Shown here piece after piece: positions 29,501 to 39,596 of a stretch of DNA of 64,000 nucleotides (within the stretch, counting starts at the first letter, position 1; each line of letters begins with the position of its first letter). The stretch is from the NCBI RefSeq assembly GCF_900215435.1, contig NZ_OCMY01000001.1, positions 2,852,001-2,916,000 on the forward strand, given 5' to 3'. The notes under the pieces were generated by a model. The model saw only the letters and a list, made by a program, of their open reading frames with translations. It had not been told where the DNA came from and did not search any database. Both the position numbers and the translations under genes were made by a program. This DNA comes from Candidatus Pantoea floridensis (GTDB lineage: Bacteria > Pseudomonadota > Gammaproteobacteria > Enterobacterales > Enterobacteriaceae).

Positions 29501-31322
29501 AAGTGATATAATTAATTTTAGGAATAAAACAGAAATCTTAGCAGGGGAAAATCTTAACGAATTTATTCTAAATTGTAAAGAACAACTAAGTGGCAATCTA
29601 CTTGATAACAAATGGGAGAGTAATCATTGGAAGAAAATATTTAAATTTTCTAAATTTAAGATGAAGAATGTCAAGTTGGATTCGTTCATTAAAGCTGAAG
29701 ATCTTGATTCCTCTTACATTGAATTTTGCAAATCATATGTAGCTTATATTTTTTGCTCTAATCTTAAAGGATTTGATAAACTAACTTTTCCAATTGTGCT
29801 TAGGGTGATTGAAAAAAATTTATTAGTTTTTACTGGGTCTGGTGATATAAAATCACTAAACCAAGTCATTCTCGATGAGTGCTTGTCCGACATTAATAAA
29901 AACTACACTAAAGGAGTTGCATATAGTTGTGGTAAATTTATGGAGAGATTGGTTGCTTTCCTGAATGAGAAAGAATTCCTTAATTGTGGATTAATGAAGT
30001 GGAGTAGTTACATCAGACCACCTGAATCAAGGCTGTCGATTTCTGATAATGCAGACAATACCAGATTAGCGAAACTGCCTAATGAAAGAGCATTACGAGC
30101 AATTGGTGAAATCTTTTCAATGCAGGATTATGACCTTCACGAAAGAGACCTGTTTGTTACTTCAGTGTTTGCATTGCTGATGTGCGCACCCAGTCGTATA
30201 TCTGAAATATTATCACTTAGAGCTGATTGTGAAATTGTTGAGAAGAACAGGGAAGGAAAGGAATGCTATGGCCTGAGATTCTATTCACTGAAAGGTTTTG
30301 GGGCAAACATTAAGTGGATACCTGAAATTATGGTTCCTACTGCCAAACTTGCAATTAAGAGATTGTTAAAGTTATCTGAAAATTCAAGAGCAAGAAGTAA
30401 GATGCTTGAGGAAGAAATAAAAAATGGGTCAGGTGGAACAATCTGGTTTGATAAAGAGAAAGATGTTCGCTTCAGTAATGCTCTATGTGCTCTCCTCAAT
30501 AACCAGCTCAGTATGAAACGACGAACAGGTAATGATCTGTTTAAAATAACAAATGCTTTCTTCTCTAAAGAGTTAGGCTATTCAAAAATCAGTAAGCATA
30601 AGAATCTTTTCGAAAGGCATGGTTATCACGATGAGGATAATAAACCTTTCTTTCTTAGAACTCATCAAGCCAGACATCTACTTAACACTCTCGCCCAAAG
30701 AGGGGGCCTCGGAGAACTGGACATAGCAAAGTGGTCAGGCAGAGTGTCCATTACCCAGAACAGAGTTTACAACCACATCACTGAAGACGAAATGATTGAA
30801 AAAGTGAAAGCTCTGGGCATTAATCAAAATAATATAATTCCCTGCGATAGTGATGTGAATGGGAACTTTGAAATTTCAACTATTCATGAATTAAAAAATG
30901 AGTTAGAGCATGGTGCTGTTCATACTACTGAGTATGGATATTGTGTTCATGATTATACTTTTGCTCCCTGTAGCAAATACTTTGATTGTATCAACTGTAG
31001 TGAGCAGGTATGTGTCAAAGGGGAGAAGCAGAAACTTGAAAGGCTCAGGTCCTTACTTGATACGACTGAAGACCTCGTTGATAAGGCTAAAGAAGCTATC
31101 AGTGAAGAGGAACTTGGAGCTGACAAGTGGTATCAGCATCAAACGAAGACACTTGAAAGAGTGAAGGGGATTATTGCATTGATGGAATATCCCGAACTAC
31201 CTGATGGTTCGCTTGTAAGAACGCATGGGGACGATTTTTCACACTTTTCTCGTATTTTAGAAATGAAGAAGGATAACAAGATAACTAACAAGGAGAGTAA
31301 TAATGGCCAAACACCTTACTAA
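29493..31322 (+). CDS. Large tyrosine recombinase 3, GmtZ-like
   Basis: 609 residues. Arg in LMCAPSRISEILSLRAD, THQARHLLNTLAQRGG (HxxxH-type box), WSGRVSITQN and Tyr in RVYNHITEDEM give a full set of catalytic positions. A C-terminal Cys cluster (CVHDYTFAPCSKYFDCINCSEQVC) and a Lys/Glu-rich helical end follow. AGGAGCAATAGGT precedes the ATG; it overlaps both neighbours. Probable GmtZ; Tn554 TnpB is the more distant parallel. Confidence 0.65.
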   Translation: MNESDIINFRNKTEILAGENLNEFILNCKEQLSGNLLDNKWESNHWKKIFKFSKFKMKNVKLDSFIKAEDLDSSYIEFCKSYVAYIFCSNLKGFDKLTFPIVLRVIEKNLLVFTGSGDIKSLNQVILDECLSDINKNYTKGVAYSCGKFMERLVAFLNEKEFLNCGLMKWSSYIRPPESRLSISDNADNTRLAKLPNERALRAIGEIFSMQDYDLHERDLFVTSVFALLMCAPSRISEILSLRADCEIVEKNREGKECYGLRFYSLKGFGANIKWIPEIMVPTAKLAIKRLLKLSENSRARSKMLEEEIKNGSGGTIWFDKEKDVRFSNALCALLNNQLSMKRRTGNDLFKITNAFFSKELGYSKISKHKNLFERHGYHDEDNKPFFLRTHQARHLLNTLAQRGGLGELDIAKWSGRVSITQNRVYNHITEDEMIEKVKALGINQNNIIPCDSDVNGNFEISTIHELKNELEHGAVHTTEYGYCVHDYTFAPCSKYFDCINCSEQVCVKGEKQKLERLRSLLDTTEDLVDKAKEAISEEELGADKWYQHQTKTLERVKGIIALMEYPELPDGSLVRTHGDDFSHFSRILEMKKDNKITNKESNNGQTPY

Positions 31323-31716
31323 TAAAGATCTACAAATAATTATAAATTCTATAGCAGGATGGCAGACCTTAAGGCAGGGGAAGTTTACCTGGGAAAACCT
31401 TTGTGACTCTGTTACCGAGCTTTTGGGTAAGAGACCAACGAGACAGTCTCTAAGTCAGCATACAGCTATAGTCAGGGCTTTTGAGCTTCAAAAGAAGAAC
31501 ATAAAATCTGGAGCATCTGAAGTCAAAAGACCTGCAAACCTCAGCATAGCTTCACAGCAGATAAAAAATTTGCAGTTGAAAAATGAATCGCTCAAAGAAG
31601 AAGTCAGAGTTTTAAAACAGCAATTTGTGATATGGCAATATAATGCTCACAAACATGGAATTAAAGAACATCAACTCAATGAACCCTTAATTTCAGTTGA
31701 TAGAGAAAGGAGTTAA
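31303..31716 (+). CDS. Small coiled-coil accessory protein, GmtX-like
   Basis: 137 residues, starting inside the end of the previous gene with AAGGAG before the ATG. The N-terminal half has an HTH-like appearance (ITNSIAGW...FTWENLCDSVTELLGKRPTRQSLSQH). The second half is a heptad coiled coil (SIASQQIKNLQLKNESLKEEVRVLKQQFVIWQYNAHKHG). Size, order and coiled coil agree with GmtX and with TnpC of Tn554, which orients that transposon's insertion. Confidence 0.65.
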   Translation: MAKHLTNKDLQIIINSIAGWQTLRQGKFTWENLCDSVTELLGKRPTRQSLSQHTAIVRAFELQKKNIKSGASEVKRPANLSIASQQIKNLQLKNESLKEEVRVLKQQFVIWQYNAHKHGIKEHQLNEPLISVDRERS

Positions 31717-31851
31717 GATTAGGTTTAATTTATGTAAGTAATTGAATTTTAACGATTAATATTGCACTTTAAAGTTAAGTAACTTTTATTGATCACCGTG
31801 TTGTCATTTCGTTACTATGTTGTTAAAGGCAACTTAACGAGGGCATGAGTT

Positions 31852-33093
<1,242 letters not shown>

Positions 33094-33168
33094 TTTAGCT
33101 ATTGATTTTTAGTTCATATGCGTTATAAGTAACATGTCAAGGATGACAACTTAGCAAGGATGCTTATT

Positions 33169-33582
33169 ATGGATAAATTACAAAAATATTTGCCTGATCA
33201 AAGGTTTTTGATTCTTCTTAATCGATTTATCATACGATACGATGAGTCACAATGTAATAAAAATAAAGTTGTTAAAGATGCCTATCTTTTCTGTGTGGGT
33301 TACTTCTTTAAATATCAGCAAGATTACGAAAATCCTTATCTAAAAGGGCCCAGCAATATTATTGCTATTTTGAGTTCGGCTTTACTTAGTCCAAACTTCT
33401 ATGCAATACCTTCGAACATTAGTCTTGATCGTGTTTTATATTTTTATAAATTCATTATTGAATACATAATATGGAATGAGTATGAAGTTGAGGCTGTATT
33501 CAGAACTCAGAAGCTAATTTTTAGAAAAGAGATTCCCTATGAAATTAAAGACCCAACTTCTTGTAAGAAAAAGAGGTTGTAA
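33169..33582 (+). CDS. Hypothetical protein
   Basis: 137 residues from ATG 33169, chosen because AAGGA lies 8 bases before it (an in-frame ATG at 33160 overlaps that site). Mostly helical and aromatic-rich (FLILLNRFIIRYDESQ; DAYLFCVGYFFKYQQDYEN; VLYFYKFIIEYIIWNEYEVEAVF), with a basic end. No signal peptide or motif. It follows the Pro-Glu repeat gene by 75 bases and may be co-transcribed. Function unknown. Confidence 0.55.
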   Translation: MDKLQKYLPDQRFLILLNRFIIRYDESQCNKNKVVKDAYLFCVGYFFKYQQDYENPYLKGPSNIIAILSSALLSPNFYAIPSNISLDRVLYFYKFIIEYIIWNEYEVEAVFRTQKLIFRKEIPYEIKDPTSCKKKRL

Positions 33583-33700
33583 TAACTTTTCATTAGTTAA
33601 TCCCAGGTTAATAACTTCTTCAGTAATGGCTTTTCGACTTTCTCAAAGGGCAGTCATACAGGCCATTTTTTTAAGCATTTACAGCTCCTCACTCACTTGT

Positions 33701-33767
33701 CCTGCTTCCTGCTTCCTGCTTCCTGCTTCCTGCTTCCTGCTGAACCCTGAACCCTGAACCCTGAACC
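33701..33767. repeat. Two adjoining heptamer microsatellites
   Basis: CCTGCTT is repeated 5.7 times (33701-33740) and is followed without gap by TGAACCC repeated 3.9 times (33741-33767). Seven-base units are unusual, and both are GC-richer than the DNA around them. Confidence 0.95.
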
Positions 33768-33985
33768 GTGCTGTCATAAGTTTACCAACTAAGTAAGAAT
33801 TCTAACTATTTCTTAGGGTTACTAATGAGTGCTTTTCAAGTTGCACTTTTTAAGTGCATGTTAACAAAATGCTGATAAAAACATTATTGGCATGATCTAA
33901 GTTCAGAATTTTCTTGTAAATATAGGGGGTTGTTCTTTTAAGATTTCAAATTAACAAAGAGTATGGCTTTTTACCGCTAGGGTTA

Positions 33986-34015
33986 TTGACGAGGAAATCA
34001 TTAATGTTGTTTATT
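33986..34015 (+). promoter_or_regulatory. Possible promoter of paaP
   Basis: TTGACG, 18 bases, TTTATT; two of six mismatches at the -10. It would start transcription about 60 bases before paaP. Weak evidence. Confidence 0.3.
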
Positions 34016-34079
34016 GGAGTGGTATCGATACACAAACACAACTTTACAAACCTAACTGAACAAGCAAGAGGGTATCACT

Positions 34080-34172
34080 ATGATCAAGTTCTCTACTCTG
34101 TCTCAGCGCATTTCTGCTATCACTGAAGAAAATGCTATGTATACCAAAGGTCAGGTTATCGTCCTTAGCTGA
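34080..34172 (+). CDS. paaP: Pantocin A precursor peptide PaaP
   Basis: A 30-residue peptide that begins MIKFSTLSQRISAIT and ends MYTKGQVIVLS, with Glu16-Glu17-Asn18 between. Pantocin A is built from exactly this Glu-Glu-Asn core: the two Glu side chains and backbone form the bicycle, and leader and follower are removed. AAGAGGG lies 7 bases before the ATG. The three genes behind it are the expected paaA, paaB and paaC. The product is an antibiotic reported to inhibit histidinol-phosphate aminotransferase. The gene is easily missed because of its size. Confidence 0.93.
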   Translation: MIKFSTLSQRISAITEENAMYTKGQVIVLS

Positions 34173-34184
34173 TAACGTATGACA

Positions 34185-34218
34185 AAGGCCGCATCTCGTA
34201 TGCGGCCTTACTTTTTTT
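34185..34218 (+). terminator. Hairpin terminator between paaP and paaA
   Basis: AAGGCCGCAT-ctcgt-ATGCGGCCTT, a perfect 10-bp stem, is followed by ACTTTTTTT. It stands 12 bases after paaP and directly before the paaA ribosome site. It would let much precursor mRNA be made while a fraction reads through to the enzymes, as is common in peptide-antibiotic operons. Confidence 0.88.
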
Positions 34219-34228
34219 GGAGCACACC

Positions 34229-35347
34229 ATGTCACTAACGAATATTAAACCCCTCATTAAAGAATCTCATCACATCATTCTCGCAGATGATGGAGATATT
34301 TGTATTGGAGAAATCCCAGGAGTATCTCAGGTCATCAATGATCCTCCTTCCTGGGTAAGACCAGCTCTTGCCAAAATGGATGGTAAAAGGACAGTTCCCC
34401 GGATTTTTAAAGAACTGGTCAGTGAGGGTGTCCAGATTGAAAGTGAACATCTGGATGGACTGGTTGCGGGCCTGGCGGAAAGGAAGCTCCTTCAGGACAA
34501 CTCCTTCTTCTCAAAAGTGCTGTCTGGTGAGGAAGTAGAAAGGTACAACAGGCAAATTCTTCAGTTCTCCCTGATAGATGCTGATAACCAACATCCTTTC
34601 GTGTATCAGGAACGGCTAAAGCAAAGTAAGGTAGCCATCTTCGGGATGGGAGGATGGGGCACATGGTGTGCACTTCAACTGGCTATGTCAGGTATAGGCA
34701 CCTTAAGACTCATTGATGGGGATGATGTCGAGTTGTCAAACATCAACCGGCAGGTGTTGTATCGCACAGATGATGTAGGCAAGAACAAAGTTGATGCGGC
34801 CAAAGATACGATCCTTGCCTATAACGAAAACGTGAATGTGGAGACATTCTTTGAGTTCGCTTCTCCCGACAGAACAAGACTTGAAGAACTCATTGGTGAC
34901 AGCACCTTCATCATCCTTGCCTGGGCAGCACTGGGTTACTATCGTAAGGACACTGCTGAAGAAATCATCCATAGCATAGCTAAAGACAAAGCCATCCCTG
35001 TTATTGAGCTGGGTGGTGATCCTTTAGAGATCTCCGTTGGTCCCATCTACCTCAATGATGGTGTTCATAGTGGATTCGATGAAGTTAAGAATTCTGTTAA
35101 GGATAAATATTACGACAGCAATTCAAACATTAGAAAGTTTCAGGAAGCCCGCCTTAAGCACTCGTTCATAGATGGTGACAGGAAGGTAAATGCCTGGCAA
35201 AGTGCTCCCTCATTATCAATCATGGCTGGTATTGTTACGGATCAGGTTGTCAAAACTATAACTGGCTACGACAAACCACACCTTGTGGGTAAAAAATTCA
35301 TTCTTTCATTGCAAGATTTCAAGTCTCGCGAAGAAGAGATTTTTTAA
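34229..35347 (+). CDS. paaA: Pantocin A synthase PaaA, ThiF/E1-like
   Basis: A ThiF/MccB-type adenylating enzyme that remodels the Glu-Glu of PaaP to the bicyclic core. Residues 1-115 are a peptide-recognition-like N-terminus (FKELVSEGVQIESEHLDGLVAGLAERKLL). The nucleotide fold is at GMGGWGTWCALQLAMSGIGTLRLIDGDDVELSNINRQVLYRTDDVGKNK, with the conserved Asp and Arg of E1 enzymes. 372 residues from ATG 34229 with GGAG six bases before it; a longer TTG-started frame would begin inside the terminator T-run. Confidence 0.92.
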   Translation: MSLTNIKPLIKESHHIILADDGDICIGEIPGVSQVINDPPSWVRPALAKMDGKRTVPRIFKELVSEGVQIESEHLDGLVAGLAERKLLQDNSFFSKVLSGEEVERYNRQILQFSLIDADNQHPFVYQERLKQSKVAIFGMGGWGTWCALQLAMSGIGTLRLIDGDDVELSNINRQVLYRTDDVGKNKVDAAKDTILAYNENVNVETFFEFASPDRTRLEELIGDSTFIILAWAALGYYRKDTAEEIIHSIAKDKAIPVIELGGDPLEISVGPIYLNDGVHSGFDEVKNSVKDKYYDSNSNIRKFQEARLKHSFIDGDRKVNAWQSAPSLSIMAGIVTDQVVKTITGYDKPHLVGKKFILSLQDFKSREEEIF

Positions 35348-36025
35348 ATGAGCATTGATAGTATTGCCTTTAACGACAAAGGTTATCTTACCAAAAACAT
35401 ACAATCTCAATTCGCTTCAAAAATTTATGAGATTATGGAGTCGTCACAGGATTCATCAGAGGAGTCCTGGACTTACATATACAAAAATTCCTTAGAACAA
35501 AAAGATCTCTCATTCTTGACTCCGGCAGATGAGATTGAAAAGAGTTTCAATTCTTGTTTTGCAGATTTTTGCGATAATAAATTCAGTTTCTTCTTCAGAA
35601 GAATCTCCAATGAAGTGAAAGATAATGTTGCTTCATGTGAAGCTTCAACAATTGCTTATAACTTTTGTAACTCCGATGAGTTTAAAGATCTGATTACTTG
35701 CTTAACCGGAAGGAAGATAGGGAATACCGACCTTTTCTATATCAATCGTTTCGATAAAGGCCATTTTCTCAACACCCATACGGATTCAGGTAACAATGTC
35801 GGGGTGGCCTTGAATATTACTCAAAATTGGGACCCGAACTTTGGTGGTTTAACACATATACTTGATCAGGATAGAAAGAAGGTAGTTGATACATTGACCC
35901 CAGGTTTTGCTGAGTTGTTTCTTTTTGATACATCAGAGAAACAGGTTCCTCATTTCGTATCGATGGTTACAGCTAATCAGAAAAGCAGGCGAATGTCTGT
36001 TATAGCAAGGTATGGGAAGGCATAG
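35348..36025 (+). CDS. paaB: 2-oxoglutarate/Fe(II) oxygenase PaaB
   Basis: A 225-residue prolyl-4-hydroxylase-like dioxygenase. Iron ligands are His and Asp in FLNTHTDSGNN and a distal His in EKQVPHFVSMV; the 2-oxoglutarate Arg is in KSRRMSVIARYG. It begins immediately after the paaA stop. In the pantocin A cluster an oxygenase of this kind is expected to act after the PaaA step. The exact site it oxidises cannot be told here. Confidence 0.9.
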   Translation: MSIDSIAFNDKGYLTKNIQSQFASKIYEIMESSQDSSEESWTYIYKNSLEQKDLSFLTPADEIEKSFNSCFADFCDNKFSFFFRRISNEVKDNVASCEASTIAYNFCNSDEFKDLITCLTGRKIGNTDLFYINRFDKGHFLNTHTDSGNNVGVALNITQNWDPNFGGLTHILDQDRKKVVDTLTPGFAELFLFDTSEKQVPHFVSMVTANQKSRRMSVIARYGKA

Positions 36026-36029
36026 ATTA

Positions 36030-36920
36030 ATGACTAAAAGTTCTTTTTGGCTTACGATGTTAATGGCTTCAATATGGGGCACTTCATTTCCTGTTTCAAA
36101 AATTGCGATCAATGTGATAGGGCCTTATGCATTCCGAATGGCGGGTTCTCTTGTATCATGTAGTATTATTTTTTTGATATTCAACAAAAGTATCCGTGAA
36201 AGCCTTAAAACCCTTAACTATGATGAATTTTTAAGAATCGCAATAATTGCGGTGCCAAATGTTTTCCTGGTTCCAACGCTCAATAGCATCGCACTTCACT
36301 TCACCTCTGTTACGAATGCGACAATCCTTGTTTACACAATGCCTTGCTTTACCTCGATTATCCTGATGGGCTTAGCAAGAAAGCTGAACTTACTCTCCCT
36401 GTTCTCACTCCTTCTTTGTATCTCGGGGATCTTGTTGATACTTAAAGAAGTGCATGTTGGGTTGGGTGAGGTTGTAATTCTGTGTAGTGCCATTTTCTGG
36501 GCTATGGGAGCTGTCGTTTCTCAAAAGATAGTGACTGTCACTCCATTTAAGGCGAGATTATTCTGGCAGATATTGGTTTCAACTATTCTGGTTTCCATTA
36601 CTTATCCTTTCTTTCAATCAGGTCCATTATTACAACCTATTGTCACTGCTTTCACTAATACTGAGTGTCTTCTTTGTGTTCTCTATCTCGGTATTGTAGG
36701 TAATGCACTGGTATATTTCATCTGGTTTTATCTCATTCAGAACGAGAGTGCAGAATTCGCAAGCTATGCGACTCTGCTATCACCCGTTATAACAGTAATT
36801 ATTGCTTCAACATTTCTCGATGAACAACCTACAAGCAAGCAAGTAATTGGTTTTAGCCTGATTTTAGTTAGTGCTCTTTTGGTGAATGTTATAAGGCCAT
36901 ATTTTTTTAAAAAATCTTAG
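36030..36920 (+). CDS. paaC: EamA-family transporter PaaC, probable exporter/immunity
   Basis: About 296 residues with ten hydrophobic spans in two EamA repeats (SIWGTSFPVSKIAINVIGPYAFRMAG...; AIFWAMGAVVSQKIVTVTPFKARLFWQI...; SPVITVIIASTFLDEQPTSKQ). The DMT superfamily exports small metabolites. As the last gene of paaPABC it probably exports the antibiotic and protects the producer. The start is ATG 36030 (GGAAGG upstream) or ATG 36012, which overlaps paaB. Confidence 0.88.
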   Translation: MTKSSFWLTMLMASIWGTSFPVSKIAINVIGPYAFRMAGSLVSCSIIFLIFNKSIRESLKTLNYDEFLRIAIIAVPNVFLVPTLNSIALHFTSVTNATILVYTMPCFTSIILMGLARKLNLLSLFSLLLCISGILLILKEVHVGLGEVVILCSAIFWAMGAVVSQKIVTVTPFKARLFWQILVSTILVSITYPFFQSGPLLQPIVTAFTNTECLLCVLYLGIVGNALVYFIWFYLIQNESAEFASYATLLSPVITVIIASTFLDEQPTSKQVIGFSLILVSALLVNVIRPYFFKKS

Positions 36921-37539
36921 CATTATATTTTTTATGATTATTTCATTTTAGCATGGTTATAAAAACGTGCTAAATTTAATGCATTCTAAAATGTTATTAG
37001 GAGAGGTGAAGTAATTTAATAAACGGGGTTGTCACTGAAAGGCAAGACCTTGACAGCATTTAACTTTCATTTGGCAAGCTCATGCTAAATGCGAAAGTTT
37101 CGCCAATTAAAATAAATAAAGATTTTTTATCATGTATTTTTCATCTTATTTATATTTCTAACCCTAACTATTTTGTTTAATTGTATCGATTTTTTAATTT
37201 ATTTTTTTATGCGGAGTTTTTTATATATTGCATTAAGCTTTTTATAAGAGGTTTGTTCTTACTAACATGCAAAAAGATAGGTTTTTTTAGTTTTTACGAC
37301 ATTGTTGCTTTGATAATTAGGGTTAAAATTAATCGAAGTATTTTTCAATATTCGCAATCATCGTCAAGGCTAAGGTATATTTCAAACATATTCTTAAGCA
37401 GGTGGTGGGGTATTTATCTAATATAATGGTATGTTAAATCTAACTTGATTCAGGCGATAACATAATCATTAACATAAAATGATGTTTGTCTGTGGAGTGA
37501 ATTATGCTAGCTAAATCACTCCATAAATTCTTATTTTAC
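36921..37539. other. AT-rich gap after paaC
   Basis: About 620 bases. TTTAGCATG/CGTGCTAAA (36949-36976) could form a 9-bp hairpin with a 10-base loop, a weak terminator for paaC. A TTG-started frame at 37181-37426 is hydrophobic, but no ribosome site or family supports it. Confidence 0.5.
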
Positions 37540-39528
37540 TTAGTTAAGTAGTGAAATAAATCGTTCACTATATTCTTCTTCAGACTCCGTGTCATTATTA
37601 AGTATCCATATTGTTTGTCCTTTATAATAAATCATGAAAATAATATCTAAGTTCTTGCGGTATTCAGCTATTTTCCATAACAAAATATGGCAACGTTTAA
37701 ATAAATGGTCAAATCTTTGATTAAAAAGATAGTTGTAAACATTTCTCAATTTAGCAATATCTTCATCCTGAATGTTTTCAAGCATATTATTTTCTTCGAA
37801 CGTTTCATACTTAACGAGAAGTGCACGGCATTGATTATATGAGCTTGTTTCATAATGCAAAACTTCATCAAGAGATGATATTCTATCCTGTGGTTTTCTT
37901 TCCTTGTTCAAGTCAAGAGAAATGTTATTTGCAAGAGTGTGGAAGTTGAGTTTTCTGGATTTTCTAACTAATGAAGTTAGCGATTTAATACGTTCTTGTT
38001 TTGGCTTATTTAAGGACAAAACGCTATCAGATACAATATGTGCTATTGAGCTTGTTCTGAATTCTTTCTTTCTCCTTTTTGCTAATTCAATAGCTTTGCC
38101 TTCATCTGTTTTCTCTAAAAGATAAAGTTCCTGAACGTAACATTCAGATAAGGTAGGTTTGTCATCTGAAGGACATGTATTAAGACATTTTTCTAAGTAT
38201 GTTTTAGCATCTTTATACTTGCCAAGAATACGAAATGATGATGCTATAAATAAATAGTATTTGTAATAATGTGGAGGCGGAGTATCACCATAAGCCTCAA
38301 GCAGTTCAAGGCTAGAAGATATTACTTCATTATAGACGCAGGCGTTCTTTAAAGCATATACATATCTTAATGATAAAGTTGATAGTCGTGATAAATGACG
38401 AAGATGGCGCTCATACTCTTCAGGTGTGTCAACGAATTTATCTAAATTATGCTTACATTCGAATATATTTCGAACAAGTAAATAACATCCATTGTCTCCT
38501 TCTGTGCTATAACCCTGCTCAAGAACTCTTCTGTTTGTAGAGTTTATTTTTAAGCCATCTTTAGTTTCAACAATAGTTATATTTAAAAACTCACTCGAAA
38601 TAGCATTAATTTCTTCTATTTGCATTCCCGAAATAATATAGTCTTTTACAATAGGATTGATTTTTGCTATGTGAGTGTTATTGTCTATCATGATGGTTTT
38701 TGCTATACCCATATCAACAATTTTTTTGATGTTATCTAAGTCTATATCTCTGCCAATTTTGCTTTTTGTAATATTTTTTAATGACTCCCCATTTTTTAAA
38801 ATTGAGAGTATTTTTATTAGAGTGAAACTTAAAGTATCACTTGTGGATGTTTTTAAAGTTTCTATCTGTTTTAAAGTTTTTTCAGATATGGTTTCAAAAT
38901 AGCTAACGCCAACAAAAAGTGATTTTTTTTCAATTACGTCCTGTGCAGATGCATCATCCAAGTAGTATATAATACGGTCAAGTTTCTTTACAATACCTTC
39001 TGATAATGTATGAAAAGAGTGAAGTTCTTCATGAGAGAAAGTTCTTTCTTCAAAGCGGTTTTTAAGTATTAATGATACTTCATTGTAGGAAAGACTATCG
39101 AGCTTGACTGAAATGTCTCTAAATGCCCTGATAAATACATCAGAGGAGAAAACTATTATTGAATTTGGGTTGGTAGATGATATCTGATTTGTTAAGGATC
39201 GTAGATAGGATACTGCATCTTCGTCGAGATCATTCGAGCAGTTTTTAAAATGTAAAATTATTTTCTCATCGTGATGACTTATATAATGAAAAATTATCTG
39301 CGAAATATCTGCTCCAGCATCTGTTTTTATCTTGGATTCAAGCTGTTTTTTAGATATAACTTCAGAGAGATCAATCTGAATTAGCGCAGAGTCATCAAAA
39401 TCCATTGCATCTGCTATTGAGTATAAGAAATCAGATAAGCCATAACCAAGACCTGACTCAATAAAAACATTTTGCTTTTCAGTTAGAAAAGTCAGAGCCT
39501 TATTTTTTTCATTTTGTCGAGTATACAA
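37540..39528 (-). CDS. STAND-like NTPase/TPR half of a SIR2-STAND defence protein
   Basis: About 662 residues. The first 30 (RQNEKNKALTFLTEKQNVFIESGLGYGLSDFL) look like the start of a STAND NTPase, but the P-loop is G-L-G-Y-G-L-S: the Walker A Lys is replaced by Leu, and the Walker B region (KIILHFKNCSND) is degenerate. A winged-helix-like part and about 300 residues of helical TPR-like repeats follow (HYYKYYLFIASSFRILGKYKDAKTYLEKCL). The first codon here is TTG without ribosome site, and the frame is open back to 39627, through the end of the SIR2 gene. It is therefore probably reached by -1 frameshifting from SIR2. Confidence 0.75.
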   Translation of the reverse strand: MYTRQNEKNKALTFLTEKQNVFIESGLGYGLSDFLYSIADAMDFDDSALIQIDLSEVISKKQLESKIKTDAGADISQIIFHYISHHDEKIILHFKNCSNDLDEDAVSYLRSLTNQISSTNPNSIIVFSSDVFIRAFRDISVKLDSLSYNEVSLILKNRFEERTFSHEELHSFHTLSEGIVKKLDRIIYYLDDASAQDVIEKKSLFVGVSYFETISEKTLKQIETLKTSTSDTLSFTLIKILSILKNGESLKNITKSKIGRDIDLDNIKKIVDMGIAKTIMIDNNTHIAKINPIVKDYIISGMQIEEINAISSEFLNITIVETKDGLKINSTNRRVLEQGYSTEGDNGCYLLVRNIFECKHNLDKFVDTPEEYERHLRHLSRLSTLSLRYVYALKNACVYNEVISSSLELLEAYGDTPPPHYYKYYLFIASSFRILGKYKDAKTYLEKCLNTCPSDDKPTLSECYVQELYLLEKTDEGKAIELAKRRKKEFRTSSIAHIVSDSVLSLNKPKQERIKSLTSLVRKSRKLNFHTLANNISLDLNKERKPQDRISSLDEVLHYETSSYNQCRALLVKYETFEENNMLENIQDEDIAKLRNVYNYLFNQRFDHLFKRCHILLWKIAEYRKNLDIIFMIYYKGQTIWILNNDTESEEEYSERFISLLN

Positions 39529-39596
39529 ATAATGAGTTCTTCTATCGAAATGAGAAAAGTTAAAGCTCTGTGAGATGTTAGCTGCTGCTTTAGATA

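Larger units (their letters stand above)
33583..34079. other. Non-coding stretch before paaP
   Basis: About 500 bases without a supported gene. It holds two heptamer microsatellites (33701-33767), then AT-rich DNA with a candidate promoter and the AAGAGGG ribosome site of paaP. Confidence 0.6.

Noticed and set aside
33539-33757. 72-codon frame running into the heptamer repeats
   Set aside because: It overlaps the better-supported gene at 33169-33582 and consists partly of repeat translation.
37181-37426. 81-codon hydrophobic frame after paaC
   Set aside because: TTG start, no ribosome site, Phe/Ile richness expected from AT-rich DNA, no family pattern.
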